Origin: Pseudomonas sp. SLFW
GTDB taxonomy: Bacteria; Pseudomonadota; Gammaproteobacteria; Pseudomonadales; Pseudomonadaceae
Reading direction: 5' to 3'
Length of the DNA stretch: 64,000 nucleotides
NCBI RefSeq assembly: GCF_009905615.1
Contig: NZ_JAAAKW010000005.1
Span: 186,001 to 250,000 of the forward strand
Part shown: in pieces, positions 44,182 through 52,545 of the stretch
How the letters are laid out: each line of letters starts with the position of its first letter
Position numbering within the stretch: the first letter of the stretch is position 1
Program-made: the position numbers and the translations under genes
The notes under the pieces: model-generated
The model's database searches: none
What the model was told of the DNA's origin: nothing
What the model saw: the letters and a program-made list of their open reading frames with translations, nothing else

Positions 44182-45090
44182 ATGGACCTGTTTTTCGCCA
44201 TGAAAGTGTTCACCCGCGTGGTGGAATCCAACAGCTTCACGCGGGCGGCTGACACGCTGCACATCCCCAAGGCGTCGGCCACCATCGTCATTCAACAGCT
44301 CGAAGCCCACTTGAAGATTCGGCTGTTGCAGCGCACTACCCGCAGCCTCGGACTGACGCCGGACGGGGCGGCGTATTACCAGCGTTGCGTACGAATTCTG
44401 GCGGACATCGAAGAGGCGGAACACGCGCTGGTCGCAAAAGCGGACACGCCGCGCGGCACGTTGCGCATCGACATGCCGACGTCTCTGGGCAAGTTGTTGG
44501 TACTGCCGGACCTTTATGCCTTCCACCAGCGCTACCCCGACATCGAGCTGATGGCAGGCTTTGGCGACAAGCCGGTGGACCTGATTCAGGACAGCGTCGA
44601 TTGCGTGATTCGCGTGGGTGAACTGCCGACATCGAACATGGTGGCGCGGCGCATTGGCTTCTATCGACCGGTCACGGTGGCCAGTCCTGATTACCTCGCA
44701 CGACACGGCATGCCCACGGCGCTGGACGAGCTCAAGACCCACGTCGCGATCAATTTTTTCTGGGGGCGCCACGGCAAGCTGATGAACTTCAGTTTCACCG
44801 TCGCAGACCAGGTCGTCGAAACGCTGTTGCAGGGCAACCTGGCCGTGAACGACACCGACGTCTGGATGCAGTCCTGTTTGAGAGGGTTGGGGATCATTCA
44901 GGCGCCGCAGTTCATGGCGGCGCCTTATCTGGCGTCCGGGGAGCTGGTGGAAGTATTGAATACCTACGTTCCACCGCCTTTGCCGATTTCAGTCGTCTAC
45001 CCGCAAAACAGACACCTTGCACCGACGGTCAGGGTGTTTGTCGATTGGATCGCCGAGCTGTTTGCACACCATCCGCTGTTGGTGGAATGA
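44182..45090 (+). CDS. LysR family transcriptional regulator
   Basis: A 302-residue LTTR with helix-turn-helix LHIPKASATIVIQQLEAHL, a less common variant of the LTTR recognition helix, and a DmlR-like effector domain. The start at 44182 matches the family N-terminus (MDLFFAMKVFTRVVE). Divergent from Gfo/Idh-OYE-MFS-MDR, which it probably controls through the 43994 palindrome. Confidence 0.87.
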   Translation: MDLFFAMKVFTRVVESNSFTRAADTLHIPKASATIVIQQLEAHLKIRLLQRTTRSLGLTPDGAAYYQRCVRILADIEEAEHALVAKADTPRGTLRIDMPTSLGKLLVLPDLYAFHQRYPDIELMAGFGDKPVDLIQDSVDCVIRVGELPTSNMVARRIGFYRPVTVASPDYLARHGMPTALDELKTHVAINFFWGRHGKLMNFSFTVADQVVETLLQGNLAVNDTDVWMQSCLRGLGIIQAPQFMAAPYLASGELVEVLNTYVPPPLPISVVYPQNRHLAPTVRVFVDWIAELFAHHPLLVE

Positions 45091-45094
45091 AACG

Positions 45095-45412
45095 TCAGTC
45101 CACTTGCACGACTTCGCTGATCTGATACACCGGCGATGCATTGGTGAAGTTGGCGATGTCGTTTTCCAGTTCCTCGCCGTGGGGCGCAATACCGGCTTGA
45201 AACGCTTCGACGGATTCACAATACAGATGGCACAGGCCGACGTATAAGGGCGCGCTGTCCGGTTCCATCCCCGACAGCCCCTTGTCGATGCCGTAGGAGA
45301 TCAGGTGATCCCCCAATCGCCTCTTCACCAACGGCAGGTGGACGTCGCGATAATAACGGTGATTGAAATGAATCCCGCGTCCGGAGGGGTACATCACGCT
45401 GATCTTGATCAC
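45095..45412 (-). CDS. EthD domain protein
   Basis: A 105-residue dimeric ferredoxin-like barrel protein. The start (MIKISVMYP) and HFNHRYYRDVHLPLVKRRLG with its conserved HxxYYxxxH pattern are typical of the EthD family, members of which assist oxidative degradation of ethers or lactone formation. It follows the NmrA gene by 15 bp on the same strand, so the two are probably co-expressed. Confidence 0.82.
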   Translation of the reverse strand: MIKISVMYPSGRGIHFNHRYYRDVHLPLVKRRLGDHLISYGIDKGLSGMEPDSAPLYVGLCHLYCESVEAFQAGIAPHGEELENDIANFTNASPVYQISEVVQVD

Positions 45413-45427
45413 GTTGTCGCCTCCCCA

Positions 45428-46321
45428 TCAGCGGCTTTTATAAATCGCGGCGAAACGCTTGGCGAAGGCTTCAATGGACGTGCCACCAAACGGCGCTTTC
45501 GTTTCGAAGAAGTGTTCGAACAACAGCCCTTTGTCCAACGTGTCGAACATCTCGACGTAGTCGTTCGCCGCGCCCTTGGCGAACCCGTAGCCCAACAGCA
45601 CTTGGCGGAAGTCTTCTTTCTCGAACTTCTCCCATTTCAGATCCGGGATGCCGATTTCCTTGCCGATCAGTGCGGCAATTTCATCGGTGCCGGTGATATC
45701 GCTGATGACGTACTGGTAGCTGTGGCCCTTGAAGTTCTGGGTGGCCAGCGCCGCTGCGGCGGTACGGGCAATGTCTTCAGGGTCGACGACCGTGAAACGG
45801 CCTTGCGGGATGGCGAACATGTTGCCCATGTGCCCGGCCTTTTTGATCAGGTCGATGGACAGCAACAGGTTGCTGTAGAAGTAGCCCGTGCGCAGGCTCA
45901 ATACGTTCACGCCGGAGCCCAGTGTATTCAGCACATCTTCGGCCAGGCCCATGCCGCTGATGGGGCCGGCATCCGTCTGGCGGTCAGCGCCGTAGCTGCT
46001 CAGGAACACCACGTTTTTAACGCCGGTGGCCTCAATGGCGGCCTTGAAGTTATGGGCGTATTCGATGCTTTGTTGCTTCTGGTCCTGCGAGTTCCACATC
46101 GGCGGCAGCATCAAGTACACGCCGTCTGCACCCTTCAACGTGTCTTTCAGAAAGGCCACATCTTCCATGTCGCCAATTGCGGCATTCGCGCCTTGTTTGA
46201 CTAACGCGGCGATGTTGGCAGCGTTGCGGCTGACCACGCTCACGTCATGACCCGCGGCCAGAAGCAGTTCGGTCAGAGGTTTGGAGACATTGCCAGCACT
46301 GCCTGTTACGACGAATTTCAT
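45428..46321 (-). CDS. NmrA-like NAD(P)-binding protein
   Basis: A 297-residue atypical SDR with the N-terminal GSAGNVSKPL loop and the NmrA/quinone-oxidoreductase-2-like fold. The start at 46321 (MKFVVTG) fits; the 84-residue longer frame lies in the promoter. It may sense redox state or reduce quinones. Divergent from the third OYE gene. Confidence 0.82.
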   Translation of the reverse strand: MKFVVTGSAGNVSKPLTELLLAAGHDVSVVSRNAANIAALVKQGANAAIGDMEDVAFLKDTLKGADGVYLMLPPMWNSQDQKQQSIEYAHNFKAAIEATGVKNVVFLSSYGADRQTDAGPISGMGLAEDVLNTLGSGVNVLSLRTGYFYSNLLLSIDLIKKAGHMGNMFAIPQGRFTVVDPEDIARTAAAALATQNFKGHSYQYVISDITGTDEIAALIGKEIGIPDLKWEKFEKEDFRQVLLGYGFAKGAANDYVEMFDTLDKGLLFEHFFETKAPFGGTSIEAFAKRFAAIYKSR

Positions 46322-46596
46322 ATCGAGTATCCCGTAGTGAGAGAAGAACATTGCCGTGTCCACATGGGGGAACACTGCAGGGGTGGGCCGACGATACGGG
46401 GCGGATGAACCGGGATAAATCGAGGGGCGCGGTAAACAGAATTCATTTGGGCTAAACAATGCATCAATGGGCCCGTGGGCTGGACGGCAAAGGAATAACA
46501 GACAAAAACGCCGAAGTGACCGGACTGCCGCGCCGTTTATTGCGAACAACGCTTCGGACATGCTGAAGGTCATCCACTCTGATCGATGAGGTTCAC

Positions 46597-47709
46597 ATGA
46601 ACGGTCTGTTTTCAGCCTTGCAACTGCGGGGCCTGACGTTGCCCAACCGCATTGTCGTGTCCCCCATGTGCCAATATTGCGCGGCCGATGGCCTGGCGAA
46701 CTCTTGGCATGTCGCTCACCTCACACAACTGGCCATTTCCGGCGCCGGCATGTTGACCATCGAGTCCACGGCGGTCGAGCCTGACGGGCGCATCACTCCC
46801 GGTGACCTTGGACTGTGGAGCGATGACACTGAAGCGGCGCTCGGCACGGTCATTCAGGCGATCCGGGATCATTCGCGGACGCCCGTTGCCCTGCAACTCG
46901 CTCACGCCGGGCGCAAGGCGTCGAGTTATGAGCCTTGGCGCGGCGGGCAGCTCATCCCGGTGTCCGAGGGTGGTTGGGAGACCGTCGCACCGTCCGCGAT
47001 TCCTCATAAAGAAGGTGAAGCTGCGCCGGTCGAGCTGACAAAAGCCGACATCGTGCGTCTTCGCGAAGCCTTCGTCGCCGCCACCCGGCGCGCGGCCCGC
47101 TTGGGCGTGGACGCGCTGGAATTGCATGGTGGCCATGGCTACCTGATTCACCAGTTCTTGTCGCCGATCTCTAATCAGCGCACCGACGAATACGGCGGCT
47201 CGCTGGAAAACCGCATGCGCTTTCTGCTGGAAGTCTTCGACGCCGTGCGCGACGCCTGGCCGGACGAGCGCCCCCTGGGTGTGAAACTGTCGGCCTCCGA
47301 TTGGGTGGAAGGCGGGCTGGACATCGACGCGACGGTGACCATTTCTCAAGCCCTGAAGGCACACGGTGCGGACTGGGTGGTGTCGTCGTCGGGCGGCATT
47401 TCCCCGCTGCAAAAAATCGCCCCAGCCCCCGGCTATCAGCTGCCGTTTGCCGCTCGGGTGAAGCAAGAAGCCGGGCTCGTTTCCACCGCCGTCGGCCTGA
47501 TCACCGAACCGCGCCAGGCCGATGAAATCATCCGCTCGGGCGAGGCCGATCTGGTGGCCGTCGCCCGCGCCATGCTCAACGACCCGCGCTGGCCATGGCG
47601 AGCGGCCGCCGAGCTGGGCGCCAAGGTGACGGCACCGCCGCAATACTGGCGAGCGCTGCCCCAAGGCCACTCAGACATTTTCGAGCACCTCGTGTTTGGC
47701 GCCCGTTGA
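46597..47709 (+). CDS. NADH:flavin oxidoreductase, YqjM/XenA-like Old Yellow Enzyme
   Basis: A 370-residue OYE of the thermophilic-like (YqjM/XenA) class, different from the two classical copies. PMCQYCAADG carries the redox-tuning Cys, ELHGGHGYLIHQFLSP the His-His substrate pair, and EYGGSLENR follows. It reduces quinones, enones and nitro or nitrate ester compounds in characterised relatives. GAGG precedes the start. It leads a plus-strand series with an SDR, a small protein and the MarR gene. Confidence 0.92.
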   Translation: MNGLFSALQLRGLTLPNRIVVSPMCQYCAADGLANSWHVAHLTQLAISGAGMLTIESTAVEPDGRITPGDLGLWSDDTEAALGTVIQAIRDHSRTPVALQLAHAGRKASSYEPWRGGQLIPVSEGGWETVAPSAIPHKEGEAAPVELTKADIVRLREAFVAATRRAARLGVDALELHGGHGYLIHQFLSPISNQRTDEYGGSLENRMRFLLEVFDAVRDAWPDERPLGVKLSASDWVEGGLDIDATVTISQALKAHGADWVVSSSGGISPLQKIAPAPGYQLPFAARVKQEAGLVSTAVGLITEPRQADEIIRSGEADLVAVARAMLNDPRWPWRAAAELGAKVTAPPQYWRALPQGHSDIFEHLVFGAR

Positions 47710-47746
47710 GTGGGCGTGACACCGCGAATCAACTCTGGAGAATCCT

Positions 47747-48514
47747 ATGAGCAGCTCTGTAAACAACAGCAACGATGGGCCAGTGGCGCTGATCACAGGC
47801 GCGCTGGCGGGTATTGGTCGAGCGACGGCCATTGCGTTCGGGCAGGCGGGCTACCGGGTGGTGATCTCGGGGCGTCGCGAAGAAGCCGGGCAAGCGTTGC
47901 TCGCGGAACTGGAAGCGCAGGGCGTGCAGGCGATCTTTCAGCGGGCCGATGTCCGTTATGAAAACGAAATCGAACGCCTCGTGGACGTGACCGTCGCCGA
48001 GTTTGGCCGACTGGACACCGCCGTCAACAACGCGGGCGTGGACGGGAAATTCGCGTCCATCCTGGAGGTGACGTCCGCCGAATACGAACAGGTGTTCGCC
48101 GCCAATGTGCTGGGCACGCTGCTGTCGATGAAGCACGAGATGCGTGTGATGCGGGCGCAAGGGTTTGGCAGCATTGTCAACCTGTCATCGAGTATGGGCA
48201 TCAAGGGCGCGCCCAATGCTTCTCTTTACGCGGGGAGCAAGCATGCGGTGGAAGGGATCACCAAATCGGTGGCCCTGGAAGCCGCGCCGTTTGGCATTCG
48301 GGTCAATGCTGTGGCACCCGGCCCCGTGCAAACCGAGATGTTCGACCGCATCACGGGTGACGAAGCGGGAAGAGAACGCATGATCGACGGCGTGCCCATG
48401 AAACGGATCGGCACACCGGAAGAAATCGCCCGCATGATCGTGTTCGTCGCCTCGGGCGCCGTGCCATTCATGACCGGCGAGATCGTGCGCGTGAACGGCG
48501 GCAAGACGGCCTGA
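47747..48514 (+). CDS. SDR family oxidoreductase
   Basis: A 255-residue classical SDR with TGALAGIG, an ISGRR stretch favouring NADPH, NNAG, VNLSSSMG and YAGSK, and a FabG-like C-terminal SGAVPFMTGEIVRVNGG. It follows the OYE gene by 37 bp with GGAG before the start. Probably works on a carbonyl product made or exposed by the OYE. Confidence 0.87.
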   Translation: MSSSVNNSNDGPVALITGALAGIGRATAIAFGQAGYRVVISGRREEAGQALLAELEAQGVQAIFQRADVRYENEIERLVDVTVAEFGRLDTAVNNAGVDGKFASILEVTSAEYEQVFAANVLGTLLSMKHEMRVMRAQGFGSIVNLSSSMGIKGAPNASLYAGSKHAVEGITKSVALEAAPFGIRVNAVAPGPVQTEMFDRITGDEAGRERMIDGVPMKRIGTPEEIARMIVFVASGAVPFMTGEIVRVNGGKTA

Positions 48515-48545
48515 GTGGCGATGATTTTTAAGCAGGAAATGGTCG

Positions 48546-48785
48546 ATGGCAAAGGCAGAATGGACGGTGCTGGACAGCGTTGAAAATGACGAGCGCAATC
48601 GGTGTGTCGATATTTTCGTGCGCACCGATGGTTCATACGGGTTCGAAGAGTTCCGCTTCGATCCCGAGGACGGCCAGTGGATGAAGACTCGTTACTACGC
48701 CGATCAGCGTTTTGTGGCGCTGGATCAGGTCTATTCGGAGATTGAGCGCCGAGTGCCCTGGAGCCACGGAAAACAAAGGGGTTGA
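48546..48785 (+). CDS. Small conserved-looking protein of unknown function
   Basis: A 79-residue soluble protein, acidic and aromatic-rich (FRFDPEDGQWMKTRYYADQRF). AGGA lies before the ATG. It fits tightly between the SDR and MarR genes. The composition looks like a real protein, but I do not recognise a family. Confidence 0.65.
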   Translation: MAKAEWTVLDSVENDERNRCVDIFVRTDGSYGFEEFRFDPEDGQWMKTRYYADQRFVALDQVYSEIERRVPWSHGKQRG

Positions 48786-48809
48786 CTGATGTGCATATAC
48801 ACATATGAT
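48782..48809 (+). promoter_or_regulatory. Sigma-70-type promoter of the MarR gene
   Basis: TTGACT (48782-48787) and TATGAT (48804-48809) with a 16-bp spacer are a near-consensus promoter. The spacer is almost wholly filled by the palindrome at 48790-48803. The expected transcription start, about 7 bases on, falls at the ATG at 48817. Confidence 0.65.
48790..48803. promoter_or_regulatory. Probable MarR operator in its own promoter
   Basis: TGTGCATATACACA, a dyad with TGTG/CACA arms, lies between the -35 and -10 hexamers. It shares its form with the perfect palindrome at 49261, just past the MarR gene. Confidence 0.6.
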
Positions 48810-48816
48810 GGGCGTC

Positions 48817-49242
48817 ATGAAAGAAATTACCGGCCCCGATCTCTGCCATTGCCTTGCCGTCAGGCGCAATGCGAGGTACCTCACTCGACTCTATGACCGA
48901 CATCTGGCCAGGACCGATCTGTCGATCTCGCAGTTTTCGTTGTTGGCGATGCTCGTCAAACACCCGGAAATCTCCATCTCGGACCTGGCCGAGATCATGG
49001 TCATGGAACGCACGACGTTGGTAAGAGCCCTCAAACCGCTTCAAATGTCAGGATTCGTCCTCAGCCGCACGGAAGGGCCACGGTCGGCCTTGCGGCTGTT
49101 TCTCTCCGAAGGCGGGAGGGCGAAATTCGAAGAGGCGCTGCCCGATTGGGACGCCGCTCAAGCCGAACTGGAAGCAGAAATGGGCCGGGAGCAAGCGGTG
49201 TCGGTTCGGGCGTCGTTATTGGTGGTCGTACCAGAGCTGTGA
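48817..49242 (+). CDS. MarR family transcriptional regulator
   Basis: A 141-residue winged-helix regulator with SQFSLLAMLVKHPEISISDL and the recognition helix MERTTLVRALKPLQ. A Cys pair (CHC, residues 10-12) near the N-terminus could make it redox or electrophile responsive. No Shine-Dalgarno is visible before any candidate ATG (48805, 48808 or 48817). The promoter places the transcript start near 48817, so a leaderless mRNA is possible. It probably represses itself and the SDR gene that follows. Confidence 0.85.
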   Translation: MKEITGPDLCHCLAVRRNARYLTRLYDRHLARTDLSISQFSLLAMLVKHPEISISDLAEIMVMERTTLVRALKPLQMSGFVLSRTEGPRSALRLFLSEGGRAKFEEALPDWDAAQAELEAEMGREQAVSVRASLLVVVPEL

Positions 49243-49260
49243 TTTTTTTTGACTCTCTAC

Positions 49261-49274
49261 TGTGTAATTACACA
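49261..49274. promoter_or_regulatory. Perfect palindrome upstream of the SDR gene, probable MarR operator
   Basis: TGTGTAATTACACA is a perfect 14-bp inverted repeat, 6 bp after a TTGACT hexamer (49249-49254). It lies about 50 bp before the SDR start. It has the same TGTG-N6-CACA form as the site in the MarR promoter. Confidence 0.65.
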
Positions 49275-49325
49275 CTAACCTCGCGAAGCCGCTGCTTCGC
49301 GTTTCTGAATCATCAGGAGCATCCA

Positions 49326-50030
49326 ATGAATATCGCCGGATCAGTCGTGTTTGTGACGGGGGCCAGCCGTGGCCTGGGCCTTGCGCTTGCCAAAGTGGCG
49401 TTGGCCCAAGGGGCTTCGAAGGTTTATGCGGGTGTGCGCAACACCGAAGGGTTCGACGTGCCGGGCATCATTCCGGTCAAGGTCGATGTCACCGACGCAG
49501 CGTCGGTGCTGGGGGCCGCCGAACAGTGTCAGGACACCACGGTACTGGTGAACAATGCGGGGATTGGCGAGATTCAGGACAGTGCCCTGGCGCCCAACAT
49601 GATTGAGCTGACTCGGCGCATGATGGACACCAACACCTTCGGCATTGTGCGCACGGCCCAGGCCTTTGCCCCGATTCTCGCGCGCAATGGCGGCGGTGCA
49701 ATCGTCAACGTGTTGTCGGACGTGACGTGGTTGAGTCGGCCGATGCTCGCTGCTTACGCGGCGTCCAAGTCAGCCGCCTGGAGCGTGACCAACGCGCTGC
49801 GCCTCGAACTCACTGGCCAGAAGACTCAGGTCGTTGCCGTGCACGTGGGCTTTGTCGACACCGACCTCGTCAGAGGCTTCGACGTGCCGAAAACCGACCC
49901 CCGCGTTGTGGCTGAAGTGGTGTTCGAGGGCGTGAATGGCGGGGCGCTCGAAGTGCTCGTCGACGAAGGCACTCGACTCATCAAGTCCAGCCTGTCACTG
50001 CCTGATGCGGTGTATTTCAACCCACAGTGA
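49326..50030 (+). CDS. SDR family oxidoreductase, probable MarR target
   Basis: A 234-residue SDR with TGASRGLG, NNAG in VLVNNAGIGE, a Ser in NVLSDVTW and YAASK. AGGAG precedes the start at 49326; the longer frame from 49146 overlaps the MarR gene. It is followed by a small monooxygenase-like gene 16 bp later. Substrate unknown, probably a carbonyl or quinone compound. Confidence 0.87.
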   Translation: MNIAGSVVFVTGASRGLGLALAKVALAQGASKVYAGVRNTEGFDVPGIIPVKVDVTDAASVLGAAEQCQDTTVLVNNAGIGEIQDSALAPNMIELTRRMMDTNTFGIVRTAQAFAPILARNGGGAIVNVLSDVTWLSRPMLAAYAASKSAAWSVTNALRLELTGQKTQVVAVHVGFVDTDLVRGFDVPKTDPRVVAEVVFEGVNGGALEVLVDEGTRLIKSSLSLPDAVYFNPQ

Positions 50031-50046
50031 GCATGAGGAAAAAGGT

Positions 50047-50352
50047 ATGAGCGACGTCCCGTACATTCTGCTGGTGAACGCAACGGTCAAGCCTGAATAC
50101 CTGACGGAGGTGCTGGAAGCCGCTGCTGTCACGCTGGCACACACGCTCAGAGAGCCGGGCTGTGTGGCGTTTCATCAGACTGCTTATGCGCAGGACCCCA
50201 CGCATCTGTGTTTCTTTGAATACTTTGCCTCGGAAGCGGCCCATGCCGAACACATGGCGCAGCCCTATACCCAAGCGTTCATGACGCTGCTGGAAGGCAA
50301 ACTGATGAGCGCACCAGATATGCAGCGACTGACTCTGGCATACGCCGGTTGA
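50047..50352 (+). CDS. Antibiotic biosynthesis monooxygenase (ABM) domain protein
   Basis: A 101-residue ferredoxin-like barrel protein with VNATVKPEYLTEVLEAA and the conserved EPGCVAFHQ and FFEYFASEAAHAEHM blocks. Members such as YgiN-type quinol monooxygenases act on quinols without cofactors. Co-transcription with the SDR fits quinone/quinol cycling. The true substrate is unknown. Confidence 0.85.
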   Translation: MSDVPYILLVNATVKPEYLTEVLEAAAVTLAHTLREPGCVAFHQTAYAQDPTHLCFFEYFASEAAHAEHMAQPYTQAFMTLLEGKLMSAPDMQRLTLAYAG

Positions 50353-50412
50353 TGGAGCTGCTTTACCCAGGCAGGCATGACGGGCCTGCTTTCATTGACT
50401 GAGGAGGTATTT

Positions 50413-50670
50413 ATGACGATGGGTGCGGTGAGTTCTTCTTCGGGGATCGTGCAACTTCGCACGATCAACCCCAACGAGATGAATAAGGTGATCATGACAA
50501 CGCCGGATTCATCAGAGCCTCTGAAACTGGACAGCGCAGGCAAGGTGATACCGCCGTCTTCTTCGCTGTTGGCACCACCGTCAGACGCGCAAAAGGCCGC
50601 CGCGAAAGCTGAGGATCGACAACATGAAGCATTCGCCCGACTCAAAGTCGAGATGAGCGCCAAGCGTTAA
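50413..50670 (+). CDS. Small protein of unknown function
   Basis: An 85-residue protein with a strong GAGGAGG ribosome binding site seven bases before the ATG. It is Ser/Pro rich in the middle and ends in a charged, probably helical tail (QKAAAKAEDRQHEAFARLK). There is no signal peptide or membrane segment. A hairpin follows. I do not recognise a family. Confidence 0.55.
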   Translation: MTMGAVSSSSGIVQLRTINPNEMNKVIMTTPDSSEPLKLDSAGKVIPPSSSLLAPPSDAQKAAAKAEDRQHEAFARLKVEMSAKR

Positions 50671-50710
50671 GTTCACGTTTGATTGTTTCGCGCGTTACAG
50701 CCACACATTA

Positions 50711-50760
50711 CCTGAGATTCGCCGCTCATCATGTACACGATGAACGGTGAAGTTCTCGGG
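50711..50760 (+). terminator. Large imperfect hairpin after the small gene
   Basis: TTCGCCGCTCATC (50718-50730) pairs with GATGAACGGTGAA (50739-50751) with two mismatches, and outer CCTGAGA and TTCTCGGG extend it. A T-rich stretch follows. Probably the terminator of the 50413 gene, though the stem is long and could have another role. Confidence 0.45.
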
Positions 50761-50948
50761 TATTTGTGTTTGAAGAATCAATCGTCCTGAGCAGTGAAGA
50801 GCTGATGCTTCACGGTTAGCCATTCCTGTTTGCGGGGTAAGCGCGTGTTCCATTGTTTTTCCATATGGGGCTGATGATTAAAAGCCAATGGCTGACAACT
50901 CCCACACTCACCAGTATTCGGAGGCTATTAATAATAAATGAGGAAATA

Positions 50949-52484
50949 ATGTCCATGAGCCATAATCGTTCTCTCTGGAGCGCCTCCGTGCTCGCTGTTG
51001 CCATTGCCGCTTCATCTGCCGTTCATGCAGATCAACTCACGCGAGACAGTGGTGCCCCTGTCGGCGACAATCAAAACTCTCAAACGGCAGGCGATGCCGG
51101 TCCCGTATTACTTCAAGACTCCCACTTGATTGAAAAACTGCAGCGGTTTGATCGCGAGCGCATTCCCGAACGCGTCGTTCATGCGAGGGGCACGGGGGCC
51201 TTTGGTGACTTCGAGCCGACTGCTGATCTGCATGACCTGACCGTGGCGCAAGTTTTTCAACCGGGCAATAAAACGCCCGTATTCGTCAGGTTTTCCACGG
51301 TGATGGGGTATCGGGGATCGCCCGAACAAGCCCGTGATCCCCGCGGTTTCGCCGTGAAGTTCTACACCTCACAAGGTAACTGGGACATGGTCGGCATTAA
51401 CTGGCCGATCTTTTTTATCCGCGATGCGATCAAATTTCCCGACTTCGTTCATGCCAACAAACCCAGCGCGGTCACCGGCGTACAAGATCCCAACCTGGCG
51501 TTTGACTTCTTCGCGCACACGCCAGAAGCCACCAATATGTTGACTCACCTCTATACCGTCGAGGGCATGCCGGATTCCTATCGACACATGGATGGCTCGG
51601 CGGTACACGCATTCAAATTCATCAACGCTGATGGCGTGACCCATTATGTGAAGTTTGCCTGGAAGAGCCAGCAGGGCGTTCATGGTTTTGAACCCAAACA
51701 CATCGGTGGTTCCATTGCGAATGACTGGAACTTGATGACTAATGATTTGTATGGCGCCATCAAAAAAGGTGACTTTCCCAAATGGGATCTCTATGTCCAA
51801 GTGCTGACGCCAGGGGAGTTGGGCAAGTTTGATTTCGATGCGCTCGACGACACAAAAGTCTGGACCGGTGTGCCGGAGCGAAAAGTCGGCACGCTGACGC
51901 TGAATAAAATTCCGGACAATTATTTTGAATCCACCGAAGAGTCGGCCTTTGCACCGTCACGTTTGGTGCCGGGAATTGAAGCATCCGAAGACCGCATGCT
52001 TCAGGGACGCTTGTTCGCGTATGCAGATACCCAAATGTATCGGCTCGGCGCCAACTATCAGCAACTTCCCATCAACGCGCCGAAAACACCTGTCAGCAAT
52101 AACAGCCAGGACGGTGCCTTGAACGCGAGTGGACGTCAGGGCGAGATCAACTACGAACCGTCGGGCATCAAGGAACTCAGCCAGGACCCTAAATACAAAG
52201 ATGCAGCGACGCCGGTCAGTGGGGTTACTCAGCAGCGCATGACCCAAAAACCTCGAAACTTCTTCCAGGCCGGCGAGTACTACCGGGGCCTTTCCGAGAA
52301 GGACAAAGGCTTCCTGATCGAAGCCTTGAGCGCGGACCTGAACCACGTCACCAACGAGGCCAACAAGTACACGATGCTTTCCTACTTCTATAAGGCGGAC
52401 GCCGGTTACGGCGGGCAGTTGGCGAAGGCGACCCACGCCGACGTCGAGCGCGTCAAGTCACTCGCAACTCGCCTGCAAGACTGA
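50949..52484 (+). CDS. katB: Periplasmic catalase, KatB type
   Basis: A 511-residue haem catalase with a signal peptide (cleavage near VHA-D, residue 27). The distal His is His78 in ERVVHARG and the proximal haem Tyr is Tyr358 in RLFAYADT. The region usually written DLVGNNTP reads DMVGINWP, so Ile150 stands at the position of the classical catalytic Asn. The start at 50949 has GAGGA before it. It is followed after 61 bp by an ankyrin protein, as katB-ankB in P. aeruginosa, where AnkB supports full catalase activity. Expression is probably peroxide induced. Confidence 0.9.
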   Translation: MSMSHNRSLWSASVLAVAIAASSAVHADQLTRDSGAPVGDNQNSQTAGDAGPVLLQDSHLIEKLQRFDRERIPERVVHARGTGAFGDFEPTADLHDLTVAQVFQPGNKTPVFVRFSTVMGYRGSPEQARDPRGFAVKFYTSQGNWDMVGINWPIFFIRDAIKFPDFVHANKPSAVTGVQDPNLAFDFFAHTPEATNMLTHLYTVEGMPDSYRHMDGSAVHAFKFINADGVTHYVKFAWKSQQGVHGFEPKHIGGSIANDWNLMTNDLYGAIKKGDFPKWDLYVQVLTPGELGKFDFDALDDTKVWTGVPERKVGTLTLNKIPDNYFESTEESAFAPSRLVPGIEASEDRMLQGRLFAYADTQMYRLGANYQQLPINAPKTPVSNNSQDGALNASGRQGEINYEPSGIKELSQDPKYKDAATPVSGVTQQRMTQKPRNFFQAGEYYRGLSEKDKGFLIEALSADLNHVTNEANKYTMLSYFYKADAGYGGQLAKATHADVERVKSLATRLQD

Positions 52485-52545
52485 GTCGGCGTTGAGAACG
52501 GCCATCGCGTCGGGTAATGACGCGGTGGTCTTGAGGAGATGATCC

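Noticed and set aside
42681..44252. A 523-residue plus-strand frame across the Gfo/Idh gene
   Set aside because: It runs antisense to a well-supported protein, crosses the divergent promoter, and its translation has no domain.
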